Notes: a model not told the origin generated them from the letters alone. DNA of 64,000 nucleotides from Liolophura sinensis (GCF_032854445.1 NC_088295.1:50643385-50707384), one strand, 5' to 3'; positions 23,776 through 40,412 are shown, counted from the first letter of the stretch. Numbers and translations are program-made.

Positions 23776-25027
23776 GGGCAAAATCAAGTTTCAGCAATAA
23801 AAACAATATTTTTATGACATTTATTTGCCCCCGAAAATGTAATTTTTGGAGCACAATTTTAGGTCTTCTAATTTACATGTCTTCTGACAGCCAGCTCAAA
23901 CCAAAAGGGTGATGTACTTTCACAATGCATGTACACAAAATCCTTGTAGAACGCTGGTTTCCAAAAATGACCAAAGTTCAAACTCACTCTCAACCACCAT
24001 ATAATTTATTTTCTAATATATACACAACATTTACAAAATGTTCTCCAAAACACTACTTGGTTCCTGCCCATTACTTCTAGCACCCAGCCTGGAAAGGGCT
24101 GGTGTTTTGGTCATCTTCATTTTGTTTATATTGGAATGTGTCCTCTAAATACTGCTTCCAGGCTACAATAGCGTAACGCCTACCAAAAAAAAAAAATAGG
24201 TACCTTTCAGCTAATGAACGCCATGGTTCCCACACCTTTTTGCTGATCTGTGATCTTCAATGGTTTAAAAAAAAAATGAGTTTATACCTCAATAAATGGA
24301 ACTGATGATCCTTTCACGTTAAAGTGATAATACTGACATGCCTGTGTGCATTTCACTGAATAAAGCATTTTTTTCTGGGAAATACCCTAACAGATTATGA
24401 TGTACTGATTTCTTTCTGATCAACCTAAACTGTGATATTAGCAAAATGAAGAGTATATATATAGGAAGCTTATCAAAAACTGTTAAAAGCTGAAGCAATG
24501 TTCTTCACAAAAATGACAACATGTACAAGGCCAAAATCTGATAACTGTCCAGATTTACAAGAATCCTGCTTTTCAGAACTGTGGGCTATACATCATGCCG
24601 TGAATGACGACATATCTATTCCACCTTATTAAGGACATAGCTAGGTCTATTGAGTATTGTAAACAATGCAGCTGAATACACCTTTATTCATAGGTTGTGG
24701 TTGTTCAAAAGTGTGTCACTGTTCACAGGCAAGCTAGAAGCAATTGTTTACGCCCATTCAATACTCATTCCATTGCAATAACTGGACATTTCTTCAGCAC
24801 ACATAAAATGTTGACAAAACATTAATAATCCTGGAACATGGCCTATCTATTCTGCCGGGAAATTCCCATTTTTTTCTGGAGGAATAACTAAATTGTAGTC
24901 TCTTCTGTATGATCAGACGGATTTCTGTCGGACTTCTGCAATGATTGTCTGAAGAAATAAATGTCAAGGAGAGAACATATATTAATTTGCTCATAAATAT
25001 AAGACAAATATGACATCGAGACTGTTC
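23776..25027. other. no firm gene; one short coding-like remnant
   Basis: AT-rich spacer between the convergent genes. Apart from the minus-strand remnant at 24077-24247, nothing coding is recognised. Confidence 0.4.
24077..24247 (-). pseudogene. possible minus-strand coding remnant, unknown family
   Basis: Reading 24247 down to 24204 gives ISKKVWEPWRSLAE; reading 24178 down to the stop at 24077 gives RYAIVAWKQYLEDTFQYKQ and about 14 more residues. The two pieces would join in phase through GT...AG over a 24-nt gap containing a T12 run, far too short for an animal intron, so a slippage or insertion in an old coding sequence is likelier. I do not recognise the family. Confidence 0.22.
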
Positions 25028-25645
25028 AGTGATTACTGGTGGAGGAAACTACCGAGGCTCACTGGGTATCCAACAATCGGTTTGACTTCATCCTAACGCT
25101 ACATGGTAATAAGATGCCAGTCAGGATTACAGGTGGAGGTAACCACCGAGCCTCACCGGGTATCCAACAATCTGTCAGACATGATCCTAATACTACATGG
25201 TAATAAGATGCTGGTCAGGATAACAGGTGGAGGAAACCGAGCCTCAGTGGGTGTCCAACAATCTGTCTGACATGATCCTAATACTACATGGTAATAAGAG
25301 GCTGGTCAGGATAACAGGTGGAGGAAACCGAGCCTCACTGGGTATCCAACAATCTGTCTGACATGATCCTAATACTACATGGTAATAAGATGCCAGTCAG
25401 GATAACAGGTGGAGGAAACCGCCGAGCCTCACTGGGTATCCAACAATCTGTCTGACATGATCCTAATACTACATGGTAATAAGATGCCAGTCAGGATAAC
25501 AGGTGGAGGAAACCGAGCCTCACTGGGTATCCAACAATCTGTCTGACATGATCCTAATACTACATGGTAATAAGAGGCTGGTCAGGATAACAGGTGGAGG
25601 AAACCAAGCCTCAGTGGGTGTCCAACAATCGCTTGGGGAATCCAC
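25028..25645 (+). repeat. approximately 91-bp minisatellite, about 6.5 units
   Basis: Repeated GGTGGAGGAAACC, CTGGGTATCCAACAATCTGT and ACTACATGGTAATAAGATGC blocks. The period varies from 91 to about 96 bp because some units carry an extra GCC before GAGCCTC. Confidence 0.92.
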
Positions 25646-26436
25646 GGGGAAGACCCCATAACGTTTTGAGCAAAGTATAGACTGTACATCTATTTGTGTG
25701 CTTCGCTTCTGGTCAAAAATATGCAGGGAATTGCTGACGCATATAGAATTACAGAAAACTGTAACTCAATAACACCACCTATATACTTTGATACAGTTTC
25801 ACACCAAAGCGCAAAGTTCATCTTAAAAGAAATTCCAGTTTTCATGTCACTTATCAATGAATAATGAACGATCAGAAACATCACAATTAATACCGACGTA
25901 TCCCTTTAAATATAATCCAAACTGCGTAAACTGTCACATTCTAATCACATGACTCCATTGATATTGGCTGCTCTCGTCAGCATAGCTGCTATCAGCTTCT
26001 CATGTTCATTATCACAATTAAAAGTTAATGTCTCTTTAACTCATCTAAATAACATATTTCATATTTTAAAACAAGGGGGAATTACAATTACAGTTTACTT
26101 ATTTTGGGGGAAAAGAATCTATTTGTGTATTTGTGTAACATCATCACATACAAATTATGATGTAACAAATGTGAAGTTGTAGCGGTTACCCTATAATGCT
26201 GTAGATTTACATCTGCTTTATTCCACACCAACCTAACACCTCCCCTCCCCCCACCACTTAAAAATGACATAACCCGTTCTTCGAACAATGAAATGAAGTC
26301 AGAATTACTTTTTGCAGTGAACTATATAGTATCAGGATATTATACAGCTTGTGCAAATTTTTGGGGAGGGTGGATAACTTCTGATTCACACAGGGTTAAA
26401 ACCTTCATGTTCAATTTTTTTCTTTTTGTGTTTTCT
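25646..26436. other. no gene recognised; probable 3' flank of CCDC28-like gene
   Basis: AT-rich; no open frame with domain character. On the minus strand it follows the proposed stop codon at 26437 and would contain the 3' UTR. Confidence 0.35.
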
Positions 26437-31344
<4,908 letters not shown>

Positions 31345-32480
31345 GGTAAACACTGTCAGTAATAACTATTAATGGTGCAACAGTGAAGTGATTGGTCCTG
31401 CTACCTGCTGCCTCAGTAGCTTTATCTTACAAACTATGCCACATCTCATCTACATATGTGCCAAGATTATGTGATGACGGATGATTAACAAACTGTCCTC
31501 TTTTGGAATCTGTCACGTCACGTCACATCATCTTCTGGACGTCTGCTGGCTCTATCGATCGCCTATACTATAGTACTCGGTGGAACCTGAAGGGCCTGGC
31601 ATCTCGAGGTTAATTCTGGGAAGATAAAAAAGAATAAAAAACAATATATCTTACATAACATCCGGCTTGGCCAGTTAACAGCCCTCCTAATACCTTAAGC
31701 ATATATCGATCAGCATTCGGTAGGTCTATTGATTTTAGATTTTAATATGTTGTTGTTGTTGTTCCTCTTCATCAGGTCTGGTCGTAGTTACTGTTGTTTA
31801 TTACCACCCACAAGTGAAGCACTGGATAAAACCTCATGCTAGGACTTAAAGAGCTGCGTACCTGCATGGCACTAACTTTTAGCCTATAAGCATTTAACAG
31901 CCACCCAAACAAGCTTTCAGTGGAAGTCAAGCGAACCTTTCGAAGCAACACGTCAAATATTACAGGGGGACGTAACTTTGCTCGTCATTGGGCCAGTGTT
32001 ATCCTCACAAGGTGTTGATTGGTTTACCTCCCCCTTCTTTAGAATTTAGCATCCAAATACATGTATTCTACCTCCATGATCTCATGATAGGCTTATATAC
32101 ACACCCTGTTAGCTGAAATCATGATCGTGTTGCTACTATTTAGGCACATACGTGAATAGTTAGAAAATAAAATCATAGCTGATTTAAACTGACAATAGGT
32201 CGGATTTTACCGGTCACGTCCGTGTGACCATTTGTTAAGTGCCACATTGGGCTGTCGCCGCTGCTCTTGTTTTCTCTCTGTGCTGTAGCCCTTTATAATT
32301 GAGAAAACAGCACACCTATATCAGTCCGTTTCGGGTAAAAGTAAAGGGCTCGTCATAATTTGATTGTTCCTTAATACCATATTCTAGAATTGTTCACTTA
32401 CATATAAAATTAATGGTGGTCAGTTACATGGGTGGAGAAAGGCGGAGTGCCCAGAGTAAAACACCAACCACTGGGAAAAC
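31345..32480. other. 5' flank of CCDC28-like gene; no other gene seen
   Basis: About 1.1 kb between the CCDC28-like start and the DIRS element. It contains a CACGTCACGTCACATCAT stretch (near 31515) with overlapping TGACG/ACGT cores. No TATA box is evident; promoter location is inferred from position only. Confidence 0.35.
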
Positions 32481-32528
32481 GAATTCTACCTCGTCATAAG
32501 TTACGTCACATTCGGAATCACGTAAGAG
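32481..32528 (+). repeat. DIRS left inverted repeat
   Basis: GAATTCTACCTCGTCATAAG and TTACGTCACATTCGGAATCA, which reverse-complement to the sequence at 42852-42898 with a few mismatches. Confidence 0.8.
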
Positions 32529-32949
32529 AGTACATGCGCGCTTCACCACAGTCGCGCGATTTTTGTTTTACCGAGTTTTGTCTGCACTTATTGAAATTTT
32601 CACTTACGTGAGTAGACCCTGCTCACTGAAAATTTTCATTCAGATTTGAGAGTTTCTAATTTGTCGGCTTTCTATTTCGGGGCACCGTCTCGGTCGACAG
32701 CGTGCACGCATGTGCAGCGTGTATGGTGTATGAGCACGGTAGCTACAGTTATGAGTTCAAAAAATTGCAGCCGTAACCTAAACCCACCGGGTTCCGAAGC
32801 TATGGATTTTGCGCCGGTTGATGAAAACATTTTATTACAGTTACCTGAAGGCAAACGGACAGTCACCCTAAAACGTGTGCTTTTCGCTCTTCAGAGAGCG
32901 GTAGTTCCCTTGTGACTGTTACATAATAAAAAATTAATATGGAAGCGTC

Positions 32950-33797
32950 GCCAAAACAAAATGAGCACAGCCTGTCCTCTCATAGCCAAATCCATGGCTA
33001 AAACGGGCGAGACTTGGGGGCAAAATGGCATCTCGTCATAACATCGGTATCACTGGAAATGAAAATCGTCACAGACGAAAATGCTGTCTGTTCCACTGGA
33101 TAGGGAGGACGACGACCTCTCCTTGCTCTCACCTGCCGCAGGTGGTAAACTTTCCCCTGCAACAGGCAGCAAAGGCGCCTAGTCGCTGCTCAACCAGATT
33201 GATTGAGAGCTTGAGAATGAAAACGAGCAAGGGCCTAAGATCACATCCCAACTCGCAGGAATTGCAGACAAACGTTGGATGTTCAAATTATCGTCAGTTA
33301 AACTGGATGCGAAACTCAAAGTGTACAAACCGCCTCAAAACTGCAACAAATTATTTGTGCCTAAGGTTAACACACCTTTGTGGAGAAAACTCAACAACTT
33401 TGCCAGAAACAATAACTTGCGTTATATGCAAATTTGCCAAAAAACTAATATGAAGACTTAGATTGCTGTCACTCAGATGACAGACAAACTTCCCGCCTGT
33501 AAAAACGATGCGACCCCTATGTACTATGCCACCTGTTGTTTCCATTGCAAACGACGCAATCGCCTTGCTTGGCCATTTCATCACACGACATTTCAATATT
33601 GGGACATTTCAATATTGAGGCGGCGGAACTGTATGCGGCCGTTTGTACTCAAGATGTTACCGTCACAGAGTCGCTGTTTTGGCGAAAATCTTTCCCAGAC
33701 ATTAAAGGATGCCAAAGAAGCTAACAGAATTGGACATGACGCCTGGGAAGGGGTCGAACGGGACAGTCGTGGGAAAAAAGGAGATAGAACAAACACA
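32950..33797 (+). pseudogene. DIRS ORF1 (gag-like), 5' part, interrupted
   Basis: Scattered frames resemble the first ORF of DIRS elements: an acidic segment (EDDDLSLLSPAAGGK), then KLSSVKLDAKLKVYKPPQNC and VPKVNTPLWRKLNNFAR, and after a frame change LSQTLKDAKEANRIG. Several stops separate them. It is cut by the LTR element at 33798; its continuation (RFNKRGKGSCSAGKK region) resumes at 38702, consistent with a single ORF before insertion. Confidence 0.68.
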
Positions 33798-33802
33798 GGC
33801 TA

Positions 33803-34057
33803 TGTGATATTGTCATAGTTTGTCACGTGCATTTCTTTACATCATAGCACACGTGTATGTTTACATCACATGATCAGCTCTCCTATATTAGTATTCATGA
33901 GGTTGCAGCCTAGCGATTGGCTAATATTACGTAAGTAACATACTGCGGGACTGTTCAAGGTGATGAAGTGAGTGGAATACAGTGATTGTCTGAATGTAGA
34001 CGCTGTTCCAAGTTATTTATTTATACTTTCTTACGTCGGTAACATAAAAGTATTACA
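33803..34057 (+). repeat. 5' LTR
   Basis: Aligns with 38461-38696 over GCGATTGGCTAATATTACG and AACATACTGCGGGACTG. It carries about 20 bp (a CACACGTGTATG region) missing from the 3' copy. The bases after it (TAGTGTCAGAAG) occupy the primer-binding position; TGG would be expected at the start, so it looks mutated. Confidence 0.92.
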
Positions 34058-34087
34058 TAGTGTCAGAAGTTCAGAAGAACCCTTGAG

Positions 34088-35047
34088 ATGGCAGCAATCG
34101 TGAAACAGATGTCTCCCATGGATTTCGACCGCGGCAATGTTGCTGAAAACTGGTCACGATGGAAGGAACTGATGCACCTCGTGTTCACGGGACCGGATGC
34201 AGACAAGGGGAAAGCGGAGCAAAAGGCCGCACAGTTCTTGATAAATATCGGACAAAAATGTAGAGACATTTGCAGAGCATGGCGTTCTAGTGGTGAACTT
34301 TCAGAGGAAGATTCTAAGAAGCCAGAGAAACTGTTCGAACTTTTCGAGTACTACTGCAACCCGAAGAAAAACACGTCGGTACAACGTATGTTATTTTATC
34401 AACGGGGTCAAGGTCAGTCAGAATCGATAGACGAATGGGTCACTCGGGTAAAACTCATTGGCCGTGGTTTTCATGATCTAGACGACATGATTAAAGACAG
34501 GATTCTCATGGGCTCAAATTCATCTGAAGTTCAGGAAAAACTCCTCTTAGAAGACAATCTGACTCTAGAAAAAACAACAAAAATTGTCAGGGCTCATGAA
34601 GTATCACGTGAACAATTGAAAGTATTGAACAAAACTCCCGATGAAGTCCACGAGCTCAAATTTGAGAATAAATTTGGAAAAAATAAATTCAAAACTGGTC
34701 AACAGAAATTTCAGGGACAAAACCAACAGAAATTTAAGAAGTTTGAGAAACGGAACACACATGACAAGCAGGACAATTCTCAGTGTGGTCGGTGTGGATA
34801 TGAACATAAGAAGTCAGAAACTTGCCCAGCAATGGGAAAAAGTTGTATGAAATGTGGCATTAGAAATCGCTTCAGGACAATGTGTAGGTCTAAATCAGCT
34901 TATGCTGTTTGTGAAGATAATCATAAAACAGACACTGACACTGAAGACAATGTGGTATATTTAGGCACAGTTAACAAAACTGAAAACAACGAAAATGAAG
35001 CTTATGCAAACATTGAAATAGGAAACAGACAAAACTCTCAGGTGTAA
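34088..35047 (+). CDS. gag: gypsy-like gag (319 aa), intact frame
   Basis: The only uninterrupted ORF of the element. A capsid-like helical region carries VTRVKLIGRGFHDLDD; a basic Lys/Gln/Phe linker follows, then two zinc-knuckle candidates at about residues 236-275. The first is C-x2-C-x3-H-x5-C (CGRCGYEHKKSETC). The second (CMKCGIRNRFRTMC) has Arg where the zinc-binding His is expected. It ends at a TAA just before the protease aspartate codon, which lies in another frame; a frameshift between gag and pol is usual in this group, but decay cannot be excluded. Confidence 0.85.
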   Translation: MAAIVKQMSPMDFDRGNVAENWSRWKELMHLVFTGPDADKGKAEQKAAQFLINIGQKCRDICRAWRSSGELSEEDSKKPEKLFELFEYYCNPKKNTSVQRMLFYQRGQGQSESIDEWVTRVKLIGRGFHDLDDMIKDRILMGSNSSEVQEKLLLEDNLTLEKTTKIVRAHEVSREQLKVLNKTPDEVHELKFENKFGKNKFKTGQQKFQGQNQQKFKKFEKRNTHDKQDNSQCGRCGYEHKKSETCPAMGKSCMKCGIRNRFRTMCRSKSAYAVCEDNHKTDTDTEDNVVYLGTVNKTENNENEAYANIEIGNRQNSQV

Positions 35048-36160
35048 ACTGGATACTGGAGCACAGGTAAACTGCATTCCCACAGAAACATACGAAAGAC
35101 CTCTACGTCTACCGACACGTTTTCTCCCCAAGTTGTCAGGATATGGTGGTAATCAACTCATAGTCACAGGTAAATGCACGGTACCATGCAAGTACAAAAA
35201 CATTATTCAGAACTTAGAGTTTGTAGTTGTGGATAGCCCCTCCTAGGTTTCAACGCCTGTAAGCTGCTACACCTGGTGAAAGTGGTTATGATAATTGATC
35301 AACCAATCACAAAGCAGATTTTGACTAAAGAATCAGTGGTCAAGGAGAACAAGGATATCTTCACAGGGCTTGGTTGTCATCCAGCAAAAGCCAAAATTAG
35401 ACTCAAAGACAATACACTACCAGTTGTGCACGCATCACGGCGTGTCCCTGAAGCATTAAGGGATCGTGTCAAAAATGAACTAAAACGTATGGAGACAATG
35501 GGCGTTATCAGAGCCATTAACGAGCCCATAATGCGAGAGCACTATTAACTTCCTACACTGGAGGACATAACACATAAACTGGCAGGTGCGAAGTACTTCA
35601 GTCGGCTCGACGCAAAGTCCGGGTACTGGCAGATCCAGCTAAATGATGAAAGTAGTAAACTCACAACATTTAACTCTCCCTTTGGCAGGTGGGCATTTAC
35701 ACGCTTACCTTTTGGCCTTGTATCAGTCCAGGAAATCTTTCAAAAGAAAGCACACGAAGCCCTGGAAGGTCTTGACGGCGTTGAGGTCTTGGTTGATGAC
35801 ATACTGCTCTAAGCACCAACCCGAGAACTGCACGACGAGCGACTCAGAGAACTAATTCAGAGATGCCGTGACAAAAACCTGCACCTGAATTCTGCAAAAA
35901 TGGAAATTGGGGTCACAGAGACAAAGTGGACACACTCTCACGTCGGAAGGTCTGAAACCTGACCCAGACAAGATTAAAGCGATTGAACAGATGCCGACAC
36001 CTACCTCGAAAAAGAAACTGGAAACGGTGATGGGTATGATTAATTACCTCACCAAATTTGCCCCAGGACTTGCCACAGCCACAGCTCCAATAAGAGAACT
36101 CTTAAAAGAAGATGTTGAGTGGCTATGGCACACAAATTGTGACAGCATTTGAACAGGTGA
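35048..36160 (+). pseudogene. pol: gypsy-like protease and reverse transcriptase, broken
   Basis: The protease active site DTGA is at 35052, with a typical VVVDS end and then a frameshift. RT begins near 35276 (DIFTGLGCHPAKAKIRL); after GVIRAINEP a segment of the fingers subdomain is deleted and a stop follows REHY. The same frame then shows FSRLDAKSGYWQIQL (first catalytic Asp), LPFGLVS and LVDDILL (catalytic Asp pair) before a stop at 35810. A shifted frame continues with the RT connection (KKLETVMGMINYLTKFAPGL). Confidence 0.88.
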
Positions 36161-36738
36161 AATCCATCATCACACGAACACCAGGACCGGTGTTAGCATA
36201 CTATGACGTCACCCTCCAAGTAGACGCGTCAAAATCAGGCCTTGGCGCAGTCATTCTTCAAGAAGGCAAACCAGTTGCCTACGCCTCACGAGCACTTACG
36301 CCGACACAGCGAAACTATGCACAGATAGAAAAAGAAATGTTGGCAATTCAGTTTGGGTGTGAGAAGTTTCATTCTTATATCTATGGAAAACAAGTGACAG
36401 TACACAGTGATCACAAGCCACTTGAGATAATCATGCGCAAGCCACTGGCTTCAGCACCACCCAGGCTACAGCGCATGATGCTGCGCTTACAGCTCTGCGA
36501 TATGAACGTAGTTTTTCGCCCCGGAAAGGAAATTCTGATTGCGGACACACTCTCAAGAAATTACAAATCTGGACATGACGCACATGAAGATCCGTCCCTG
36601 GAAGAGCACGTTCATTCAGTATTTGAACGAATCCCAGTAACTGATCAAAAACAGGAAAAAATCAAATCGGAAACACAGAAGGATCAAACTCTCATCAAAC
36701 TTAAATCTGCCATTCACAGAGGCTGGCCACAGACTTAA
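36161..36738 (+). pseudogene. gypsy-like RNase H fragment
   Basis: An open stretch reading LQVDASKSGLGAVI (catalytic Asp), IEKEMLAIQFGCEKFH (catalytic Glu) and VHSDHKPLE (catalytic Asp), ending LIADTLSRN: the RNase H domain that follows RT in Ty3/gypsy pol. The domain itself looks intact, but it is separated from RT by a frame change. Confidence 0.87.
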
Positions 36739-36779
36739 CAACAAGAGGACGCTGATCTGAGAGAATTCTGGCATGTGCG

Positions 36780-37921
36780 AGACGAACTGACTGTTTTGAA
36801 CGGCATAGTGTTCAAAAGTGACAAATTGTGATTCCAGCATCAATGCATGTCGACATGCTGCAACGGATACATGTAGGACATTTCGGCATGGATCTTTGCA
36901 AATGACGTGCTAGAGAATTTCTCTACTGTTCACAAATTGAGGACTATGTGAACAGATGTAGCACATGTCTTGAACACAGATCCCCCCTACCGAAGGAACC
37001 GATCGCCGCCGATACCAAACGAACCGTGGAAATTGTTAGCCACAGACCTGTTTGAGTGGCACAACCGTAACTATCTCATTGTGGCTGATTATTATAGTCA
37101 CCATTTTGAGATCAGCCTATTACCTAATATCACCGCCAACACTGTCATCAATCACATGAAATCAATCTTTGCCCGGCACGGCATATGTGAGGAATTGATA
37201 TCCGACAATGGAAGCCAATACACATCTGCAGAATTCAAAAGATTCGCTGCAGAATGAAGTTTCAAGCACACCATGAACAGCCCCTACCATCACCACTAAA
37301 GGACTTTCTGAAAAGTATGTTGGTATAGCAAAACGGATCATGAAGAAAGCCCAGACCGATGGTACTGACCCGTACATGGGACTGTTAGTCAACAGAAATA
37401 CACCCACTTATGGAACTGCTACACCAGCTCAACTCCTAATGAGTTGTCGTCTTAAAGACAACCTCCCAGTCCAACAAAAACAGCTCTGCCCATCCGTACA
37501 AAATGCAAAAGATGTACAAATTCGACTTTCACAGAAACGGATGAACAGTGAGAAATATTACAACCGTAACACCCAATCTTAAAAACCATTAAGGGAAGGA
37601 GAGGATGTGTACATGCAACAACTCAGTGGGAAATGGAAACCAGCGATAGTGAGAAAAGTAGCCGTGATACCCCGATCATATATTGTCTCCACATCTGACG
37701 GTGGAAATTATCAACGGAACCGTCGTCACATCATTCAGTCCAAACCAGCCCCTCTAGCCAACAGCCCGAACAACAAATCAAGAGGCTTGAAACCTCCACC
37801 ACTTGAAAATCCAACTCCTTCTGAGACTCCGAAACCACCTGACACATCTCCTACTTCACAGTTCTCACGTTTTGGTCGACGTATTAAGCCCAAGATTTTA
37901 TCTGATTTCATAACTGGGTAA
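36780..37921 (+). pseudogene. gypsy-like integrase, broken
   Basis: An HH-CC-like zinc region is visible in pieces (HVGHFGMDLC, then CSTCLEHR). The core has LLATDLFEW and LISDNGSQY (two catalytic Asp) in the frame 36970-37257. After a stop and a short rearrangement, GLSEKYVG gives the expected Glu in another frame. A C-terminal frame (37607-37921) reads LSGKWKPAIV and a Pro-rich tail. Confidence 0.85.
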
Positions 37922-38446
37922 AGTGGAAGTGTGTTTGTGTGTTATTGTGAGCACAGTTTGTGTTGCTCTCAGTTGCAGATATCAGTCGGAATGCAAATTC
38001 TAGCGCCAACAGTGAATTTGTAAATCAGTGATTAATGTGTGCATTCTGTTCAGTTCATTGGATTCTATCATTCCTCGGCATTGAAATTAATGATGCATTT
38101 TCAGATAGGTTCAGGTTTTCCATCACTCAGATTCATGCATTTGGATGATTCAAAGTACTATGATAATTTTATTTGCTATGTTAAATTGTTCCGAATTGTG
38201 TGATCGTGATATACTTATGGAAAGTTTAAATTTGTGTTTAGTTTTAAGACCTGGTGAACCACGGATATCATTTGACATTTGACTCCAACTCAAGTTTTAA
38301 GTGTCAAACTGACTCTACAAATACTTACAGTTTGCAGTGTATTCTATTTTGTTTCAAATTGAAATTTGTTGCATTTGAATTGTATACTTGGGCAGTTATT
38401 TAGAAGCAAAATTTGTTAAAGCCTGTAATACTACTAACTTTTCTTT

Positions 38447-38460
38447 AAAAAGAAGGGGGA
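38447..38460 (+). other. polypurine tract
   Basis: AAAAAGAAGGGGGA immediately upstream of the 3' LTR; the expected plus-strand primer of the LTR element. Confidence 0.8.
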
Positions 38461-38696
38461 TGTGACATTGTTGCAGTTTGCCACGTGCATTTGTTTACAT
38501 CACATGATCAGCTCCCTTATATTAAAATTCATGACGTTGCAGCATAGCGATTGGCTAATATTACGCAAGTAACATACTGCGGGACTGCTCAAGGTGATGA
38601 AGTGTGTGGAATAGTGACTATCTGAATGGAGACGCTGTTTCGAGTCCTTTGTTTATACTTTCTTACGTCAAAAGACGGTAACATGAAAGTATTACA
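38461..38696 (+). repeat. 3' LTR
   Basis: TGTGACATTG start and AAAGTATTACA end, similar to the 5' LTR but with an indel of about 20 bp and roughly one in ten bases changed by eye, implying an old insertion. Confidence 0.92.
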
Positions 38697-38701
38697 GGCT
38701 A

Positions 38702-38860
38702 CCGTTTCAACAAACGTGGCAAAGGTAGTTGTTCGGCGGGAAAGAAAATTTTTTTTTAGGGAGGAGACAGCCTTACAAGACAAGAAGTATTTCTGCTATC
38801 TGACCCCGCGAAAGGCTTTCACTGAAGGTAAGTTATCATCCAATACAGTCCAGTGCTAGT
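38702..38860 (+). pseudogene. DIRS ORF1, 3' part after the LTR element
   Basis: Continues the ORF1 reading cut at 33797 with a Lys/Arg-rich segment (FNKRGKGSCSAGKK), then a stop. The joint lies exactly at the GGCTA target duplication. Confidence 0.55.
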
Positions 38861-38939
38861 ATTAATAACCTGCTGCAATACCTTGAAGACAAAATGTTAC
38901 ATTTTCAAGCGGGCAGAATTCGTCAGTATTTTGACAAAT

Positions 38940-40412
38940 GGAAAAAGTTGCGATCCAAAATAATGACAATGGTCCAAAAATAGACTTTGAGGAGTTCCCA
39001 TTGTTCAGCCAGATACCTTCTTAGGTTGACAGTCGTCGAGCAAACTATTATTGACTTGCTTTTAAAGTTGTCAAAAATTGATGTAATTGAACCTACTGCA
39101 CTTGAGTTTGGTGAATTTATCTCTACTGTTTTCACAACCATCAAAAAAGATGAAACTTATCGACTTAGTGTGAATCTGAAAAAGCTTAACTCTCATGTTA
39201 TGTATCATTTTCAAATGGATTCCTCATCAACTGCCATAAAGCTCATGACACCCAATTGTTATACATGGCTTCCATTGATCTGAAAGATGCTTATCATTGA
39301 GCCTTGACCTCAGTTATAGAAAGTACCTTAGATTTATCAGGAAGAGCAAATTGTATCAATTCACATGCTTTCCAAATGGCCTGTCATCTTATCCAATAAT
39401 GTTTACTAAATTACTGAAGCCAATTTTTGCAACTCTTCGCATAAAAGGCCATATTTCTTCTGAACAGATTGATTATTCCTATCTTCAGTCAGACACTTCT
39501 GATGATTGTGTTGAAAATGTAAGAGACACTGTTCATTTATTTGACTCCCTTGGTTTTATTGTCCACCCATCTATGTCTGTATTAGCACCAACGTAAAGAA
39601 TGTCTTACCAGGGCTTTGTTTTGGATTTCCGGCTGACTTCTGACAAGGCTCTTAAACTAAAACAAATGTGCCATGATCTGTTAACCATGCCCTTTGCTGT
39701 GATCAGAGACGTTGCGGAGGTGGTTGGAATGATAGTGTCAAGCTTCCCAGGTGTCACATATGGACCTCTGCATTATCGTTTATTCGACAGGAACAAGACT
39801 GAATATCTCAAAATCAGTAAGAGTAATTTAATGCCCGGATTACATTGTGTGCAAAGGCAAAGCAGGAATTGCAGTGGCGGTGTGTTAATGCTGAAACCAG
39901 AAATTTTGTCAAAACAAACCCTGACATAACTATCCACTAAGATGTCCGCGCTAGAGGAATGGGGTGTATTTCTAAATGAGGTATCATTGGAGGCCAGTGG
40001 ACATCTGAAGACTCCATAAATATTAAATTAATTATTTGGAATTGCTTGCTGGGTTTTGAGGACTAGATGTGTTTTTCACCCTTAGTGGAAAATAAACATG
40101 TCCGACTGATGATGGACAACACAACAGCTGTAGCTGCAAAAAAAAAAAAAAAAAAAAACATACGGGCACCAGTCACTATAAAATGCAATGAGTTGTGTAG
40201 TGAAATTTGGGATTGGTGTATACAGTATGGTATATGGCTAAGTAGCTCTCATGTCCCTGAAGTGGAGAAAGTAACTGCCGACAATGAATCAAGACGCCAC
40301 ATCACTGAAACTCAAGGGAAACTAAATAGTGTTATGCTTAAAGACGCTCTCAATAGACTAAGTGTATAGATCATTTTGCTTTCCGATTGAACAAAGACTT
40401 TAGTACATAAGA
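38940..40412 (+). pseudogene. DIRS reverse transcriptase and RNase H, 5' part
   Basis: Pieces in shifting frames: ISTVFTTIKKDETYRLSVNL, KLMTPNCYTW, SIDLKDAY-like, RKYLRFIRKSKLYQFTCF, LSSYPIMFTKLLKPIFATLR, then EQIDYSYLQSD where DIRS RTs usually have IDDSYLQ, so the second catalytic Asp is Tyr. Further on come DVAEVVGMIVSSFPG and, in the RNase H part, RLMMDNTTAVAA followed by an A18 run and CNELCSEIWDWCIQYGIWLS. It is interrupted near 40412 by the TIR element. Inactive. Confidence 0.8.

Larger units (their letters stand above)
33803..38696 (+). mobile_element. Ty3/gypsy-like LTR retrotransposon (K02A2.6-like), defective, inside DIRS
   Basis: Two LTRs of about 255 and 236 bp, starting TGTGA and ending TTACA, are flanked by a 5-bp direct repeat GGCTA (33798-33802 and 38697-38701), the usual duplication size for this group. 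A polypurine tract AAAAAGAAGGGGGA directly precedes the 3' LTR. The order gag, protease, reverse transcriptase, RNase H, integrase is that of Ty3/gypsy, and the RT and RNase H read like the K02A2.6-type elements common in invertebrates. No envelope gene is seen. Pol is broken by many stops, frameshifts and one internal deletion, so the copy cannot move on its own. Confidence 0.93.

Noticed and set aside
33803-38696. Endogenous retrovirus with envelope
   Set aside because: No envelope-like frame lies between integrase and the 3' LTR; the domain order and the 5-bp duplication fit a Ty3/gypsy retrotransposon.
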